Shown piece after piece: positions 17,785 through 27,876 of a stretch of 64,000 bases of DNA. The DNA is taken from assembly GCF_016429255.1 (NCBI RefSeq), contig NZ_JAELUG010000004.1:62001-126000 (forward strand), in the 5' to 3' direction. How positions within the stretch are numbered: the stretch's first letter is position 1; every line of letters starts with the position of its first letter. The notes under the pieces are model-generated. The model did not search any database, was not told the origin of the DNA, and worked only from the letters and a program-made list of their open reading frames with translations. The position numbers were made by a program, and so were the translations under genes. Source of the stretch: Rhizobium sp. ASV8. GTDB taxonomy: Bacteria > Pseudomonadota > Alphaproteobacteria > Rhizobiales > Rhizobiaceae.

Positions 17785-18710
17785 GGGGCAGAACTTTCCG
17801 GGCCGCGGCCAGCGCAAACACGCTCGCCATTAAAACATGATCCAGCACGCTCTTGAGCGCGGGACGTCCGTTAGTCGCCAATGCCCCCCATCCTGTCAAC
17901 ATGAAACTGGGACTTGCGTGTTCATGCGGGAGCATTCCCAGGAAAACTGCGCAGCGATTTTCTGTCAAAAATGCGCAAAGAAACAAAAGGATAGAGCATT
18001 CTCGCGTCTCAAGGAAAAGCGGAAACATTTGATGGCGCTGACGGATTGCCAAGTTCGCATCTCGCTGCCACCAACCACACGGCGCCACGGTCTGCAAACC
18101 GCTATGCTATATCTTGGTATAGGATAGTTGCTCTACTGTATAAAGAATAACCGACAATATAGCCTTTGTTTTACTGTGAGATATTGCTATGTGCTGGATG
18201 TCGGCCTGCAAAAGCCGACTCCCAAAGGAACTTGTTTATGTCGCCCGACAGTAGTCGAACAGTCGCGCCGAAGAGGCTGCATCATCAGGGTTAACTGCCC
18301 GTCTCGATGATGCGACCTCGCGAGGCGCAATCGAGGTACGAGATGATCGATAAACTGCTTTCTTCACGCCCATCGCGCTCCGGACCAAGGTCTTCCTTAT
18401 ACGCCTCGACGCGACATCGAACGTAACTTCACTCGCCTCAAATCGTCAGATCATGCGGTACGGAGCCAACCGGCTTCAAACCTCCTTGGCATCGGGCTAC
18501 CCCGATGCCCATCGGATCTTGATGGGCGGAGCGCAAAGGCGACCCGAAGCCCAAGGCCCCGAATACCTCTGGATTGACGAGAGACAATATCGTTAGCCGG
18601 CGCAACATCAATCGACTCCCGAACGCGTCGAATAGCCGGCAATCATTCACCTGCGTGCCTCAGGCTGAACGCAGCACAGAACGGCACAGGCCAGACTTGG
18701 AGTAATCCTC
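17785..18710. other. Long non-coding stretch with one repeat
   Basis: About 925 bases without a convincing gene. It contains the GAGCATT-type repeat at 17930-18027. Short open frames cross the repeat and lack Shine-Dalgarno sequences or recognisable products. The part 18120-18200 is A/T-rich and may hold a promoter. No tRNA or known RNA was recognised. Confidence 0.5.
17930..18027. repeat. Rhizobial GAGCATT repeat, copy 1
   Basis: This element of about 98 bases begins GGAGCATTCCCAGGAAAACT and ends with AAGGAAAAGCGGAAAC. It aligns over its whole length with 33402-33501, sharing the blocks CAGCG-TTTTC, AATGCG-AAA and the GAGC-TT-TCGCG centre. It is an interspersed mosaic repeat. Confidence 0.75.
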
Positions 18711-19139
18711 ATGCGTCTTCTCATCAGCGGTGGCAGACACTTTGCCGACACGACCGTCATTCGCAAGGAACTCGACCACATACAGAACGCATCGCCGATA
18801 TCTGTCCTGATCCATGGCGGTCTGCCCGCGCTCGGCGTGGAGGCCGAGAATTGGGCGCGCGAACACAACATACACGTGATCAGGTATCCCGCGAATTGGT
18901 CCCTGCTCGGCAAGCATGCCGAGGCCAGGAGAAACGCATTCATGCTGGAGGATAGCCGCCCCGATATCATCCTGATGTTTCCGGGCGGGCGCCAAACCGC
19001 TTTCTTCGAGCGCACCGTTAGGGAATTGCGCATTCCGATGACGGTTGTCGGTCAGTCGAATGCGACCGCTATATCGCAAGAGGATGCCGAGCATCCCTGG
19101 GCGCCGTCGTCTCAGCCTCGGCAATCCATGCATATTTGA
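18711..19139 (+). CDS. SLOG-family DUF2493 (YspA-like) protein, copy A
   Basis: This 142-residue protein has the DUF2493/YspA pattern: RLLISGGRHFADTTVI, LIHGGLPALGVEAENWARE, RYPANWSLLGKHAEARRNAFML and DIILMFPGGRQTAFFERTV. The SLOG superfamily binds nucleotides or nucleotide-derived ligands. The Gly-Gly and R-N residues of the predicted ligand pocket are intact. ATG 18711 is preceded by GGAG. A paralogue on the opposite strand (19313-19858) faces it. The function is unknown; a ligand sensor or nucleosidase-like role is inferred from the fold. Confidence 0.82.
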   Translation: MRLLISGGRHFADTTVIRKELDHIQNASPISVLIHGGLPALGVEAENWAREHNIHVIRYPANWSLLGKHAEARRNAFMLEDSRPDIILMFPGGRQTAFFERTVRELRIPMTVVGQSNATAISQEDAEHPWAPSSQPRQSMHI

Positions 19140-19204
19140 GGCGAAGCATTCTCCGAAGCGCGCCGCAGTCTTTCAGATTGAGCTGTGGTGCTTTGGCCTC
19201 TGAT

Positions 19205-19252
19205 CTCGCGCCTGATGCCGAAAAATGTGAGCGGCTTTCGGCATCATGCTCT
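19205..19252. repeat. CCGAAAA/TTTCGG palindromic repeat between the two DUF2493 genes
   Basis: CTGATGCCGAAAAA and CTTTCGGCATCATG form an imperfect hairpin about 46 bases long, of the same type as 47499-47548, 53354-53404 and 62252-62300. It lies in the convergent gap and could act in transcription termination. Confidence 0.65.
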
Positions 19253-19312
19253 GCGTCTCTGATTTGTGAGCCGGACGATTTTTACCGCGCCTCACGCGCA
19301 CCACTGGAATTG

Positions 19313-19858
19313 CTACGGCGTAACGCGGTTCGATCCCACTGTCTGCGAACGGGAACGCGCCGTTCGCCGATGGTCCGCCGTGCCCGCGCTTTTCAAGCTG
19401 TGAAGTGACGGCGGCCGGCACATTTGGTCCTCCTGCAACTCGACATCCGCTCGATCGCCTTGTTTGCCCAGCCCGGCGATCGCCCTGTAGCCCGCGAGAC
19501 GCCCCTGACGATTGAGCCTCACGACGATAACGGGGATGGCAAGCTGATCGGCAGCGCGGTGAAGAGCGATCTCCGACCCATCGCAGGGTAACTGAAGAAT
19601 AATATCGGGTCTGGAATCACGCAGCATCAGCGATATCCATCTCGTCTCGCTGTCCGGCCCCTGTATCGACCAGTTTGCGGGATAGCGGAGCGCATCGACC
19701 GCGTTCTCCCGCGCCCATCTATCGACCGCAACCCGCACGGTCGGCGCTTCGCCGTGAATGATGAGGGAAATGCCGCGGCGAGCATGAATGCGGTCGAGTG
19801 CGGTTTGGATCGGGCTGAGGCGCGCAACGCCATTGCCGCCATGTATCAATAGACGCAT
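19313..19858 (-). CDS. SLOG-family DUF2493-like protein, copy B (diverged)
   Basis: This 181-residue protein aligns with copy A over about 125 residues: RLLIHGGNGVARLSPIQ, IIHGEAPTVRVAVDRWAREN, RYPANWSIQG, MLRDSRPDIILQLP. Several signature residues differ: the FPGG motif of copy A is LPCDG here, and the A-R-R-N-x-F segment is T-R-W-I-S-L, so ligand binding may be lost or altered. The last 50 residues, basic and Ser/Thr-rich, are not part of the domain. ATG 19858 is preceded by GGAGA. It is convergent with copy A and lies upstream of mgtA's 3' end. Confidence 0.7.
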   Translation of the reverse strand: MRLLIHGGNGVARLSPIQTALDRIHARRGISLIIHGEAPTVRVAVDRWARENAVDALRYPANWSIQGPDSETRWISLMLRDSRPDIILQLPCDGSEIALHRAADQLAIPVIVVRLNRQGRLAGYRAIAGLGKQGDRADVELQEDQMCRPPSLHSLKSAGTADHRRTARSRSQTVGSNRVTP

Positions 19859-20017
19859 GTTTGGTCTCCAGGTCGGATTGATTTCCAGATTTGTCGGAGC
19901 GATTTCGCGCTGCGGCGTCCGCAGCGCGGGGCAAAGCTATTTGGGCGAAACAGGAACGAGCCGGACTTCCGTGAAGGATCGAACGAGAATGCTCGCCCGC
20001 CGGTGCCCGTTCGGTGC

Positions 20018-22717
20018 TCAATACCACTGCTTGAATGCTCGCATGTAGAGCATCTTCGCCGTCTGGGCGACGATGCAGTAGCTCAGCAAGGTGCCGGCGA
20101 GCCATGGGAAGTAGGGCCACGGAAGCGGCTGCAGGCCGATGATCGTTCCAAAGGGAGAGAACGGGACATAGATACCGACTGCCATGACCAATGTGGTCAT
20201 GAGCATGACCGGTAGCGCCGCAGTGCTCTGGATGAAGGGAATTTTCTGCGTCCGCAACATATGGACGACCAGTGTCTGCGACAGCAGGCCCTCGATGAAC
20301 CATCCCGACTGGAAGAGCGTCTGATGCTCCACAGAGTTTGCACCGAAGACGAACCACATCAGCGCAAACGTGGTTATGTCGAAGATGGACGAGGTCGGCC
20401 CGATCCAGATCATGAAGCGGCTGATGTTCTTGGCATCCCATTTGCGTGGCTTGCGCAGGAATTCCTCATCCATCCGATCCCATGGCAGGGAAAGCTGGGA
20501 GATATCGTACATCAGGTTCTGCACGAGCAGCTGGATGGCGAGCATCGGCAGGAAGGGAATGAAGGCACTTGCAACCAGAACCGAGAATACGTTCCCGAAA
20601 TTGGAGCTTGCCGTCATATTGAGGTATTTCATGATGTTGCCGAAGGTCTCGCGACCCTGGATCACCCCCTCTTCGAGCACCATCAGGCTTTTCTCGAGCA
20701 GGATGATATCGGCGGATTCCTTGGCGATATCCGCACCGCTGTCGACGGAGATGCCAACATCTGCATCCCTCAATGCCGGCGCGTCGTTGATGCCATCGCC
20801 GAGGAAGCCGACGGTATGGCCATTCTGCTGAAGCGCCTTCAGCACGCGGGATTTCTGCAGCGGCGTCAGCTTGGCAAAGACGGTGCGCGATTCCACCAGC
20901 GTCGCCAGTTCTTCCTCGCTCATCTTCTCAAGATCGCGGCCAAGGATCGGCACGCCCGGCTCAAGCCCGACCTCCCGGCATATCTTCGCCGTCACGACGG
21001 CATTGTCGCCGGTCAAGACCTTGACGGTAACGCCATGTTCCTTGAGGGCGCGGATAGCGGAAACGGCTGATTCCTTGGGCGGGTCGAGGAAGGTCAGGAA
21101 GCCGCGGATCGTCAGGTTCTTCTCCACGCTGCTATTGTAGCGCTTGGCCTCCTCTTCCAGCCCGATCTCCCTTGTCGCAACGATCAGCACGCGGAAACCG
21201 TCCTCATTATAGGTGCGTGAAAGATCCATCAGCTGCCGACGGCGCTCGTCGTCGAGGGGCCTGATATCCAGCCCGTCGCGAAAATGCGTCGAGATCGCAA
21301 GCATCTCTTCGACCGCACCCTTGCAGACGAGAAGATGCTTCTGGTCTCGCCCCTCGACGATGATCGACAGGCGCCGACGCACAAAGTCGAACGGCAGTTC
21401 GTCGACCTTCGTGTAGTCAACCATCTTGGCGATATCGGACTTCTCCGTGGCAAAGCGGACGACGGCCTGGTCCATCAGGTTGCGCATGCCGCTCTGATGA
21501 TGGCTGTTCAGCCAAGCCAGCGAAAGAACCTCTTCATCAGCGCGCCCGTTTACATCGACATGATGCTCGAGGATGATGCGATCCTGCGTCAGCGTGCCGG
21601 TCTTGTCGGTGCACAAGATATCCATCGCTCCGAAATTCTGCACTGCGTTGAGACGCTTCACCACGACCTTGCGCCGGGCCATAGAAACGGCACCTTTGGC
21701 GAGGTTCGACGAGACGATCATCGGCAACATTTCCGGCGTCAATCCCACGGCCACGGCGACGGCGAACAGGAAGGCATCCATCCAGTTGCCCTTTGTGAAA
21801 CCATTGATCAGGAAGACGATGGGAACCATGACCAGCATGAAGCGGATCAGAAGCAGGCTGACGCTATTCACACCACGGTCGAACGAGGTCTGAGCCCTCG
21901 TGCCGACGATAGACTTGGCAAGGGACCCGAAATATGTGCGAGGGCCGGTGGCGACCACAAGCGCCGTGGCAGTGCCGCTCACCACATTCGTGCCCATGAA
22001 GCAGATATTGGGAAGATCCAGCAGATCGACACGGTCTGAAACGACCGCGATCGCCGATTTCTCCGCAACGGCGCCGAGCGTATCGTATTTCTCGACCGGA
22101 AGCGCCTCGCCCGTCAGCACGGCCTGGCTGACGAAGAGATCGCGGGATTCGATCAGCCGCACGTCGGCCGGGATCATGTCGCCCGCCGAGAGCTGGACGA
22201 CATCTCCCGCGACGAGTTCGCGCATGGGGATTTCAATGCGTTCCGGCTTGGTGTCATAGCGATGACGGCGCAGGACGGTGGCCGTGGTACGCACCATCGC
22301 CTTCAAGGCTTCCGCCGCCCTCGCGGACCTGTATTCCTGCCAGAAACGCAGCAGCGCGCTGATCGTCACCATTGTCACGATGATGGTAACGCCGGTAATA
22401 TCCGGATCGTCGCCCGATTGAAGCGGTAGCCAGTAATCGGTGAAGAATGAAATGCCGGCAAGCAACAGCAATACGCCGATGAACGGGTTCTTGAAGGCCA
22501 GAAGCAATTGGATGATCGCATGCGGCGGCTTGTCATGCGCCACCTCATTGGCGCCATCCCTGACGAGACGCTCCCCCGCTTCCTTATATGTGATGCCGTC
22601 GACCCGGCTTGCGACGTTTGCCAGCGTCGCATCGAGGCTGTTCTGCGCCTCGATGATCGCCCGCATCGACAGCCTTCTGCTGTCTTTCAACTCGGTCTTC
22701 TTGTCGATTATTTTCAT
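20018..22717 (-). CDS. mgtA: Magnesium-transporting P-type ATPase
   Basis: This 899-residue P-type ATPase of the Mg2+ importer (MgtA/MgtB, class IIIB) group sits in the inner membrane. It has the phosphorylation motif ILCTDKTGTLTQD, the TGD-type segment VKVLTGDNAVVTAKI, the hinge VGFLGDGINDAPALRDADVGI, and LTGEALPVEKY in the actuator domain. Ten membrane helices are expected. Start 22717 is chosen for the AGGAGG just upstream; a frame 11 codons longer exists. In enterobacteria such genes are under Mg2+-sensing leaders; no such leader was recognised here. Confidence 0.95.
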   Translation of the reverse strand: MKIIDKKTELKDSRRLSMRAIIEAQNSLDATLANVASRVDGITYKEAGERLVRDGANEVAHDKPPHAIIQLLLAFKNPFIGVLLLLAGISFFTDYWLPLQSGDDPDITGVTIIVTMVTISALLRFWQEYRSARAAEALKAMVRTTATVLRRHRYDTKPERIEIPMRELVAGDVVQLSAGDMIPADVRLIESRDLFVSQAVLTGEALPVEKYDTLGAVAEKSAIAVVSDRVDLLDLPNICFMGTNVVSGTATALVVATGPRTYFGSLAKSIVGTRAQTSFDRGVNSVSLLLIRFMLVMVPIVFLINGFTKGNWMDAFLFAVAVAVGLTPEMLPMIVSSNLAKGAVSMARRKVVVKRLNAVQNFGAMDILCTDKTGTLTQDRIILEHHVDVNGRADEEVLSLAWLNSHHQSGMRNLMDQAVVRFATEKSDIAKMVDYTKVDELPFDFVRRRLSIIVEGRDQKHLLVCKGAVEEMLAISTHFRDGLDIRPLDDERRRQLMDLSRTYNEDGFRVLIVATREIGLEEEAKRYNSSVEKNLTIRGFLTFLDPPKESAVSAIRALKEHGVTVKVLTGDNAVVTAKICREVGLEPGVPILGRDLEKMSEEELATLVESRTVFAKLTPLQKSRVLKALQQNGHTVGFLGDGINDAPALRDADVGISVDSGADIAKESADIILLEKSLMVLEEGVIQGRETFGNIMKYLNMTASSNFGNVFSVLVASAFIPFLPMLAIQLLVQNLMYDISQLSLPWDRMDEEFLRKPRKWDAKNISRFMIWIGPTSSIFDITTFALMWFVFGANSVEHQTLFQSGWFIEGLLSQTLVVHMLRTQKIPFIQSTAALPVMLMTTLVMAVGIYVPFSPFGTIIGLQPLPWPYFPWLAGTLLSYCIVAQTAKMLYMRAFKQWY

Positions 22718-22964
22718 GATTGTGCCTCCTGCCGCTTCAAGGCGGGGCACAATGCGTCACGCTCGATTGGAGGCGCGCGACAACGTGCCCAACCAGCGTG
22801 TCGCGGTCGGGTTCGATATTGGTATTTTCGCTGGGAAAGCTCGCCGCAGTCGGTTGAGATCAGCGATTGCGACGAGCCAGACTATGTCCGTGTCCAAGAG
22901 AGTCTCTTGAGGTTCGCTGCAGATGGGCCTGCAGCAAAAGGAATTGATGAGGGTGGCCGGCCGT
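22718..22964. other. Upstream region of mgtA
   Basis: This 247-base gap precedes mgtA on the minus strand and follows the 98-residue unknown gene. It should hold the mgtA promoter and leader, but no Mg2+ riboswitch-like structure or leader peptide was recognised by eye. Confidence 0.35.
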
Positions 22965-23261
22965 TCAGATGGCGTCGACGGTCCGCAAACGCCGCGGCGT
23001 CAGCATCCCCATCAGCCTGTCAAATGAGGCGACCACCCATCGCAATCCTATCTCGTCGTCCGTCAGGTGCCATCGCATCTCGAGGCGGCCTGTTCCGGAG
23101 TTGACGTGCCAGTGCGCGCAAAGATGCGGCCGGGGAGCCGGCAAGTTGCCGGCGGCCTCCCGCAGCTTGGTCGACGATGAGCCCGCACGCGAACTTTCAG
23201 CCGATGCCGGCGCAAACTTGACGATATTCGAACGAGGGAATTTCTGAAATTCATATGTCAC
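22965..23261 (-). CDS. Small protein of unknown function
   Basis: This 98-residue protein starts with a GTG preceded by GGGAG. It begins VTYEFQKFPRSNIVKFAP, has a central HLCAHWHVNSGTGRLEMRWHL and ends VASFDRLMGMLTPRRLRTVDAI. The Cys-His-Trp-His cluster followed by a Gly-rich turn and a second Trp resembles small conserved rhizobial proteins, but no named family was recognised. Composition and the Shine-Dalgarno sequence support a real gene; the function is unknown. Confidence 0.55.
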   Translation of the reverse strand: MTYEFQKFPRSNIVKFAPASAESSRAGSSSTKLREAAGNLPAPRPHLCAHWHVNSGTGRLEMRWHLTDDEIGLRWVVASFDRLMGMLTPRRLRTVDAI

Positions 23262-23858
23262 GGTTGATCTCCCGTTCGGCCACGGCCTGAAGGAGCTGTT
23301 TGATCACCGCATTTCAGCGATCAAGCATACCGGCAGACCGAGACCAACACTTCTCATTCGCATCTCTCCCGGCAAGCTCCTGTGCTTGATCCGCGAGAAG
23401 ATGACGTTCGATGAATCGCGTATTACGATTTTGAGAAAATGGCCTAGTCCAACCTAGACAGGTACGCGATACAGAGACCGCCTGCGGCTGTCAAGGCTCT
23501 TTTGCCTCAATCTACGCATGTCCTGGCAACCCTATCGGAACCAAGATTTTCGGACAGATGAAGGATCGCGAGCGCTCCGCCTCGCGACTGCAGGACCCGG
23601 CGCCTCGGCGGCCGCCTCAATTCCGCTGAGCTTTTGCAGGACGTAATTCTTGGTGCTGTGTTCAACACCACTTATCTATTGTCGCGTGGAATGATACTGC
23701 GGACAACAAGCGCCCGTTTTCTCACCCATGGATGGATGATGCCCGGCAATCGATGATCGAACCAGCGGGCAAAATTCATCAATGAAATCAAATAGAAAAC
23801 GATATTGACAACGCGTAGCGCAAACAATAATTTGCGGAACCGCGAAATGGAGACGGAC
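23262..23858. other. Gene-free stretch upstream of yggT
   Basis: About 600 bases with no supported gene. From about 23270 to 23456 one plus-strand frame stays open but has no plausible start codon, so it may be a gene remnant. The A/T-rich part 23780-23840 may hold the yggT promoter. Confidence 0.4.
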
Positions 23859-24152
23859 ATGCTCGCCTTATTTCAAACCATTGATCTGGCTTTGAATCTT
23901 TATACTTGGGTGCTGATCGCCAGCGCCATCTTTTCATGGCTCTACGCTTTCAACGTCATCAATTCGAGCAATCAGTTCGTCAACTCCGTCGGCAGCTTCC
24001 TCTATGCGGTCACCGAGCCGGCGTTGCGCCCGATCCGCCGCATCCTGCCCGATCTCGGCGGCATCGACATTTCGCCCGTCATCCTGCTTCTGCTGATCTT
24101 CTTCATCCGCTCGCTGATGTGGAATTCGCTGGTTCCGCTGTTCCTGCGGTGA
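23859..24152 (+). CDS. YggT family membrane protein
   Basis: This 97-residue protein has two hydrophobic segments (about residues 8-30 and 70-92) separated by the family motif [28 protein letters not shown]. YggT proteins are small inner-membrane proteins linked to osmotic stress and, in some bacteria, to cell-division or pilus loci; the precise role is unknown. ATG 23859 is chosen for the GGAGA 5 bases upstream. Its TGA overlaps the GTG of the DUF167 gene. Confidence 0.92.
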   Translation: MLALFQTIDLALNLYTWVLIASAIFSWLYAFNVINSSNQFVNSVGSFLYAVTEPALRPIRRILPDLGGIDISPVILLLLIFFIRSLMWNSLVPLFLR

Positions 24153-24463
24153 GCAGGCCCTGGCAGGCCTCTTCGGATCACCTGCGGCTGTCCGTGCGTC
24201 TCACGCCCAATGGCGGGCGTGACGCGATCGACGGCGTCGAGGTGGGCAGCGATGGCGAAAGCTATCTGAAGGCGCGCGTCTCCGTCGCGCCGGAAAAGGG
24301 CAAGGCCAACAAGGCGCTGATCGCGCTGCTTGCCAAGAGCCTCGGCATCCCAAAATCCTCGCTTGCATTCCTCAGCGGTGAAACTGCGCGTAAAAAAATC
24401 CTCCGGATCGAGGGCGAACCGGAGGATCTGATGGTGAAATTAACTGCTATCGCGAAGAGCTGA
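24149..24463 (+). CDS. DUF167 (YggU) family protein
   Basis: This 104-residue protein starts at a GTG that overlaps the yggT stop (GTGA, 24149-24152). It has the YggU pattern [39 protein letters not shown] and [14 protein letters not shown]. The function of this family is unknown, although it is widely conserved next to yggT. It ends 2 bases before the stop of ppa on the opposite strand. Confidence 0.93.
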   Translation: MSRPWQASSDHLRLSVRLTPNGGRDAIDGVEVGSDGESYLKARVSVAPEKGKANKALIALLAKSLGIPKSSLAFLSGETARKKILRIEGEPEDLMVKLTAIAKS

Positions 24464-24465
24464 TA

Positions 24466-25002
24466 TCAGGCCTTCGCCTTCTTGGCACGCTCGATAGCTT
24501 CGACGATCAACTCGCCTGCTTCCTTGGAGCCACCCCAGCCATAGATCTTAACCCACTTGCCGGGCTCCAGATCCTTGTAGTGCTCGAAGAAGTGCTCGAT
24601 CTGCTTCAGCGTGATTTCCGGCAGGTCGGTATGTTCCTTGACCTTCTCGTAGCGCAGCGTCAGCTTCGGCGAGGGAACGGCGATGATCTTCTCGTCCTTG
24701 CCGGAATTGTCTTCCATCTTCAGCACGCCGATCGGGCGAACATTGATGACGCAGCCGGGAACGAGCGGACGGGTGCTGGCGATCAGCACGTCAATCGGGT
24801 CGCCGTCTTCGGAGAGTGTGTGAGGAACGAAGCCGTAATTGCCCGGGTAGGTCATCGGCGTATAGAGGAAACGGTCGACGACCAGCGTACCGGCGTCCTT
24901 GTCCATTTCATATTTGATCGGATGACCGCCGACCGGCACTTCAACGATGACGTTGACGTCTTCGGGCGGGTTCTTGCCAATGGAAATCGCGTCGATGCGC
25001 AT
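24466..25002 (-). CDS. ppa: Inorganic pyrophosphatase
   Basis: This 178-residue soluble family I pyrophosphatase hydrolyses PPi to two phosphates. The active-site signature DGDPIDVLI (with the catalytic Asp residues) follows [10 protein letters not shown]; the [18 protein letters not shown] segment and the K-V-K-E-H...D-L-P sequence are also family-typical. Length is normal for the hexameric bacterial enzyme. It has its own upstream region and is convergent with the DUF167 gene. Confidence 0.97.
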   Translation of the reverse strand: MRIDAISIGKNPPEDVNVIVEVPVGGHPIKYEMDKDAGTLVVDRFLYTPMTYPGNYGFVPHTLSEDGDPIDVLIASTRPLVPGCVINVRPIGVLKMEDNSGKDEKIIAVPSPKLTLRYEKVKEHTDLPEITLKQIEHFFEHYKDLEPGKWVKIYGWGGSKEAGELIVEAIERAKKAKA

Positions 25003-25099
25003 GCGTGTCCCCTAATAAGGATGGTTGCCGCCAGCCAAATAATAGGATTCATGCCGCAACGCAACAACACATCGGAAAACCGGCGGATTTAGTTGCCGC

Positions 25100-25606
25100 T
25101 CACGGCCAGACGAAACCAATCTTTTTCAGCTGTCTGTGATCGAAGGTCTCGATGCCCTCGCAGAAATCGGCGCCGCCCTGGCCGCGGTAGAAGCGGTAAG
25201 CGTTCTCATTTTCCTCGAGGCACCAGACCACCAGCCCCTTGCAGCCGAGCGACTTGAGGAGCCGGCGAGCTTCGCCGAACAGCATGCGGCCCAAGCCCAG
25301 CCCCTGATATTGCGGGCGCAGGTAAAGTTCGTAGATCTCGCCTTCCTGCGGGAGAGCACGCGCACGGTTGAGGCCGAGCGTCGCATAGCCGGCGATCTCG
25401 CCAGCAACATCCAGAACCAGCAGCGTGGCAGGCCCGCTGGTCGCCTTGCGCCACCAGGCCTCGCCGCGACGTTCGATCATCTGGCCAAGCGCGCGATGCG
25501 GAATGATGCCGGCATAGGTGTACTGCCACGCCTGGCGGTGCACCTCCGAAATGGCCCGGGCATCATGGGGTTCTGCCCGCCGAACATCGATCGACAACGT
25601 CTTCAT
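25100..25606 (-). CDS. GNAT family N-acetyltransferase
   Basis: This 168-residue protein has the GNAT core: an N-terminal segment VRRAEPHDARAISEVHRQAW, the strand IAGYATLG, and the acetyl-CoA loop LRPQYQGLGLGRMLFGEARR, followed by VVWCLEENENAYRFYRGQGG. It resembles the RimI/MnaT-like group, but the acceptor is unknown. It is monocistronic between ppa and typA. Confidence 0.9.
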   Translation of the reverse strand: MKTLSIDVRRAEPHDARAISEVHRQAWQYTYAGIIPHRALGQMIERRGEAWWRKATSGPATLLVLDVAGEIAGYATLGLNRARALPQEGEIYELYLRPQYQGLGLGRMLFGEARRLLKSLGCKGLVVWCLEENENAYRFYRGQGGADFCEGIETFDHRQLKKIGFVWP

Positions 25607-25753
25607 AACGTCTACTTTGGTCTCGCGAGCCCGAATTAACCATCCTCATCCATAAAGATGGCAAACTTGCCCACAGGCTTTATCCGTGGATCATTACCAA
25701 AAATTAACGACTTTTTAACCTCTAGGACAAGGGCTCAAAAACCGAACACACAA

Positions 25754-25782
25754 ATAAAAACCCCGGCGCGATGGCCGGGGTT
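25754..25782 (-). terminator. Rho-independent terminator of typA
   Basis: On the minus strand a stem of CCCCGGC pairs with GCCGGGG and is followed by TTTTTATTTG. It lies 31 bases downstream of the typA stop. Confidence 0.85.
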
Positions 25783-25812
25783 GGATGATTCGAAGCGATA
25801 CAGTCTTTGCCG

Positions 25813-27639
25813 TTACGCGCTACGCGACTTTTCGAAGCGCTTGCGCTCGTTCGGGTCGAGATACATCTTGCGCAGGCGAATCGACTTCGGCGTCACTTCC
25901 ATCAGCTCGTCGTCCTGGATCCAAGAAAGCGCGCGGTCGAGCGTCATGCGGATCGGCGGGGTCAGCTTCACGGCTTCATCCTTGCCGGCGGCGCGGATGT
26001 TGGTCAGCTGCTTACCCTTGAGCACGTTGACTTCAAGGTCGTTGTCGCGGGAGTGAATGCCGATGATCATGCCGGCATAGACCTTTTCGCCCGGTTCGAT
26101 GATCATCGGACCGCGGTCTTCCAGGTTGAACATCGCGTAGGCGACGGCTTCGCCCGAAGCATTGGAGAGCAGGACACCGTTGGTGCGGCCGCCGATCGCG
26201 CCCTTGAAGGGCTGATAGTCATGGAACAAGCGGTTCATGATGGCCGTGCCGCGGGTATCCGTCAGCAGTTCCGACTGATAGCCGATGAGACCGCGGGTCG
26301 GCGCGAAGAACTTCAGGCGCAAGCGATTGCCGCCGGACGGGCGAAGCTCGACCATTTCGGCCTTACGCTCCGACATCTTCTGGACAACGACACCAGAATG
26401 CTCTTCGTCGACGTCGATGACGACTTCTTCGATCGGCTCCAGCATCAGGCCGGTGGCTTCATCCTTGTGCATGACGACGCGCGGACGCGATACGGCAAGC
26501 TCGAAGCCTTCGCGGCGCATGGTTTCGATCAGAACGGCGAGCTGCAATTCGCCGCGGCCGGAGACGTAGAACGAATCCTTGCCTTCGGCTTCTTCGATCT
26601 TCAGCGCAACGTTGCCTTCGGCTTCCTTGAACAGGCGGTCGCGAATGACGCGCGAGGTAACCTTGTCGCCTTCGGTGCCGGCCAGCGGGCTGTCGTTAAC
26701 GATGAACGACATGGTGACGGTCGGCGGATCGATCGGCTGGGCGTGCAGCGCCTCGGTGACGGACGGATCGCAGAATGTATCGGCGACGGTGCCCTTGGAC
26801 AGGCCGGCGATGGCGACGATGTCGCCTGCATGGGCTTCTTCGATCGGCGTGCGCTCGATACCGCGGAAGGCGAGAATCTTGGAAATACGGCCGGATTCGA
26901 TCAGCTTGCCATCCTGGCCCAGAACCTTGACGGCCTGGTTCGGCTTGATCGAGCCGGAATGAATGCGGCCGGTGATGACGCGGCCAAGAAAGGGATTGGA
27001 TTCGAGCAGCGTGCCGATCATGCGGAACGCGCCGTCTTCTTCGCCGACACTCGGCTCCGGCACATGCTTCAGCACGAGGTCGAGAAGCGGGCCAAGGCCA
27101 TCCTCAACCGGGCCATCCGGCGAATAGTTCATCCAGCCGGCGCGGCCCGAGCCGTAAAGGATCGGGAAATCGAGCTGCTCGTCGGTGGCGTCGAGCGCTG
27201 CAAAGAGATCGAAGACTTCGTTGATGACTTCTTCGTGGCGAGCATCCGGACGGTCGATCTTGTTGATCGCGACGATCGGACGAAGGCCAACCTTCAGCGC
27301 CTTGCCGACCACGAACTTGGTCTGCGGCATCGGGCCTTCCGAGGAGTCGACCAGCACGATGGCGCCATCGACCATCGACAGGATGCGCTCGACTTCGCCG
27401 CCGAAGTCGGCGTGGCCGGGCGTGTCGACGATGTTGACGCGAACGCCCTTCCAGACGACCGAAGTCGCCTTGGCCAGAATGGTGATGCCACGCTCTTTTT
27501 CCAGATCGTTGGAATCCATCATGCGCTCAACGGTGCGCTGGTTCTCGCGGAAGGAGCCGGACTGCTTCAGGAGCTCGTCGACGAGGGTGGTTTTCCCATG
27601 GTCAACGTGCGCGATGATCGCGATGTTGCGAAGTGCCAT
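25813..27639 (-). CDS. typA: Ribosome-associated GTPase TypA/BipA
   Basis: This 608-residue translational GTPase acts in ribosome assembly and stress responses. The G motifs are [15 protein letters not shown] (G1), [14 protein letters not shown] (G3) and NKIDRPDAR (G4), followed by EF-G-like domains and the BipA C-terminal domain ([27 protein letters not shown]). Length is standard. A strong terminator follows it. A 622-codon open frame on the other strand is a shadow. Confidence 0.97.
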   Translation of the reverse strand: MALRNIAIIAHVDHGKTTLVDELLKQSGSFRENQRTVERMMDSNDLEKERGITILAKATSVVWKGVRVNIVDTPGHADFGGEVERILSMVDGAIVLVDSSEGPMPQTKFVVGKALKVGLRPIVAINKIDRPDARHEEVINEVFDLFAALDATDEQLDFPILYGSGRAGWMNYSPDGPVEDGLGPLLDLVLKHVPEPSVGEEDGAFRMIGTLLESNPFLGRVITGRIHSGSIKPNQAVKVLGQDGKLIESGRISKILAFRGIERTPIEEAHAGDIVAIAGLSKGTVADTFCDPSVTEALHAQPIDPPTVTMSFIVNDSPLAGTEGDKVTSRVIRDRLFKEAEGNVALKIEEAEGKDSFYVSGRGELQLAVLIETMRREGFELAVSRPRVVMHKDEATGLMLEPIEEVVIDVDEEHSGVVVQKMSERKAEMVELRPSGGNRLRLKFFAPTRGLIGYQSELLTDTRGTAIMNRLFHDYQPFKGAIGGRTNGVLLSNASGEAVAYAMFNLEDRGPMIIEPGEKVYAGMIIGIHSRDNDLEVNVLKGKQLTNIRAAGKDEAVKLTPPIRMTLDRALSWIQDDELMEVTPKSIRLRKMYLDPNERKRFEKSRSA

Positions 27640-27876
27640 ATGTCTTTATCTCTGAGGCTGGGGCGCAGTGTGTAGTGAACACGCCAATTGCATTTGGCGC
27701 GCTCATACCCTTTTTTTCGCGAATGCGAAAGGGGGGAGGCAAGAAAGCAGCGGAAAGCCTGCATTTCCCGCCTCAAGAACGCATCAGCCTCACGCGCCCA
27801 GACAGCCAAACTCTCCCCGGTCGCATCGTCAATTCAGATGCATGCCATCGCCTCGATCGGGATTTGCGCTAATCCG

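Noticed and set aside
17837-18127. 96-codon frame upstream of the DUF2493 gene
   Set aside because: It runs through the GAGCATT repeat, has no Shine-Dalgarno and no recognisable product.
22718-22964. Mg2+ riboswitch upstream of mgtA
   Set aside because: No M-box-like or mgtA-leader-like structure could be made out by eye.
23270-23456. Gene of about 60 codons
   Set aside because: The frame is open but has no acceptable start codon, so at most it is a remnant.
25807-27675. 622-codon open frame opposite typA
   Set aside because: It is an antisense shadow of typA; the translated product is rich in repeats of Asp, Arg and Ala and has no family features.
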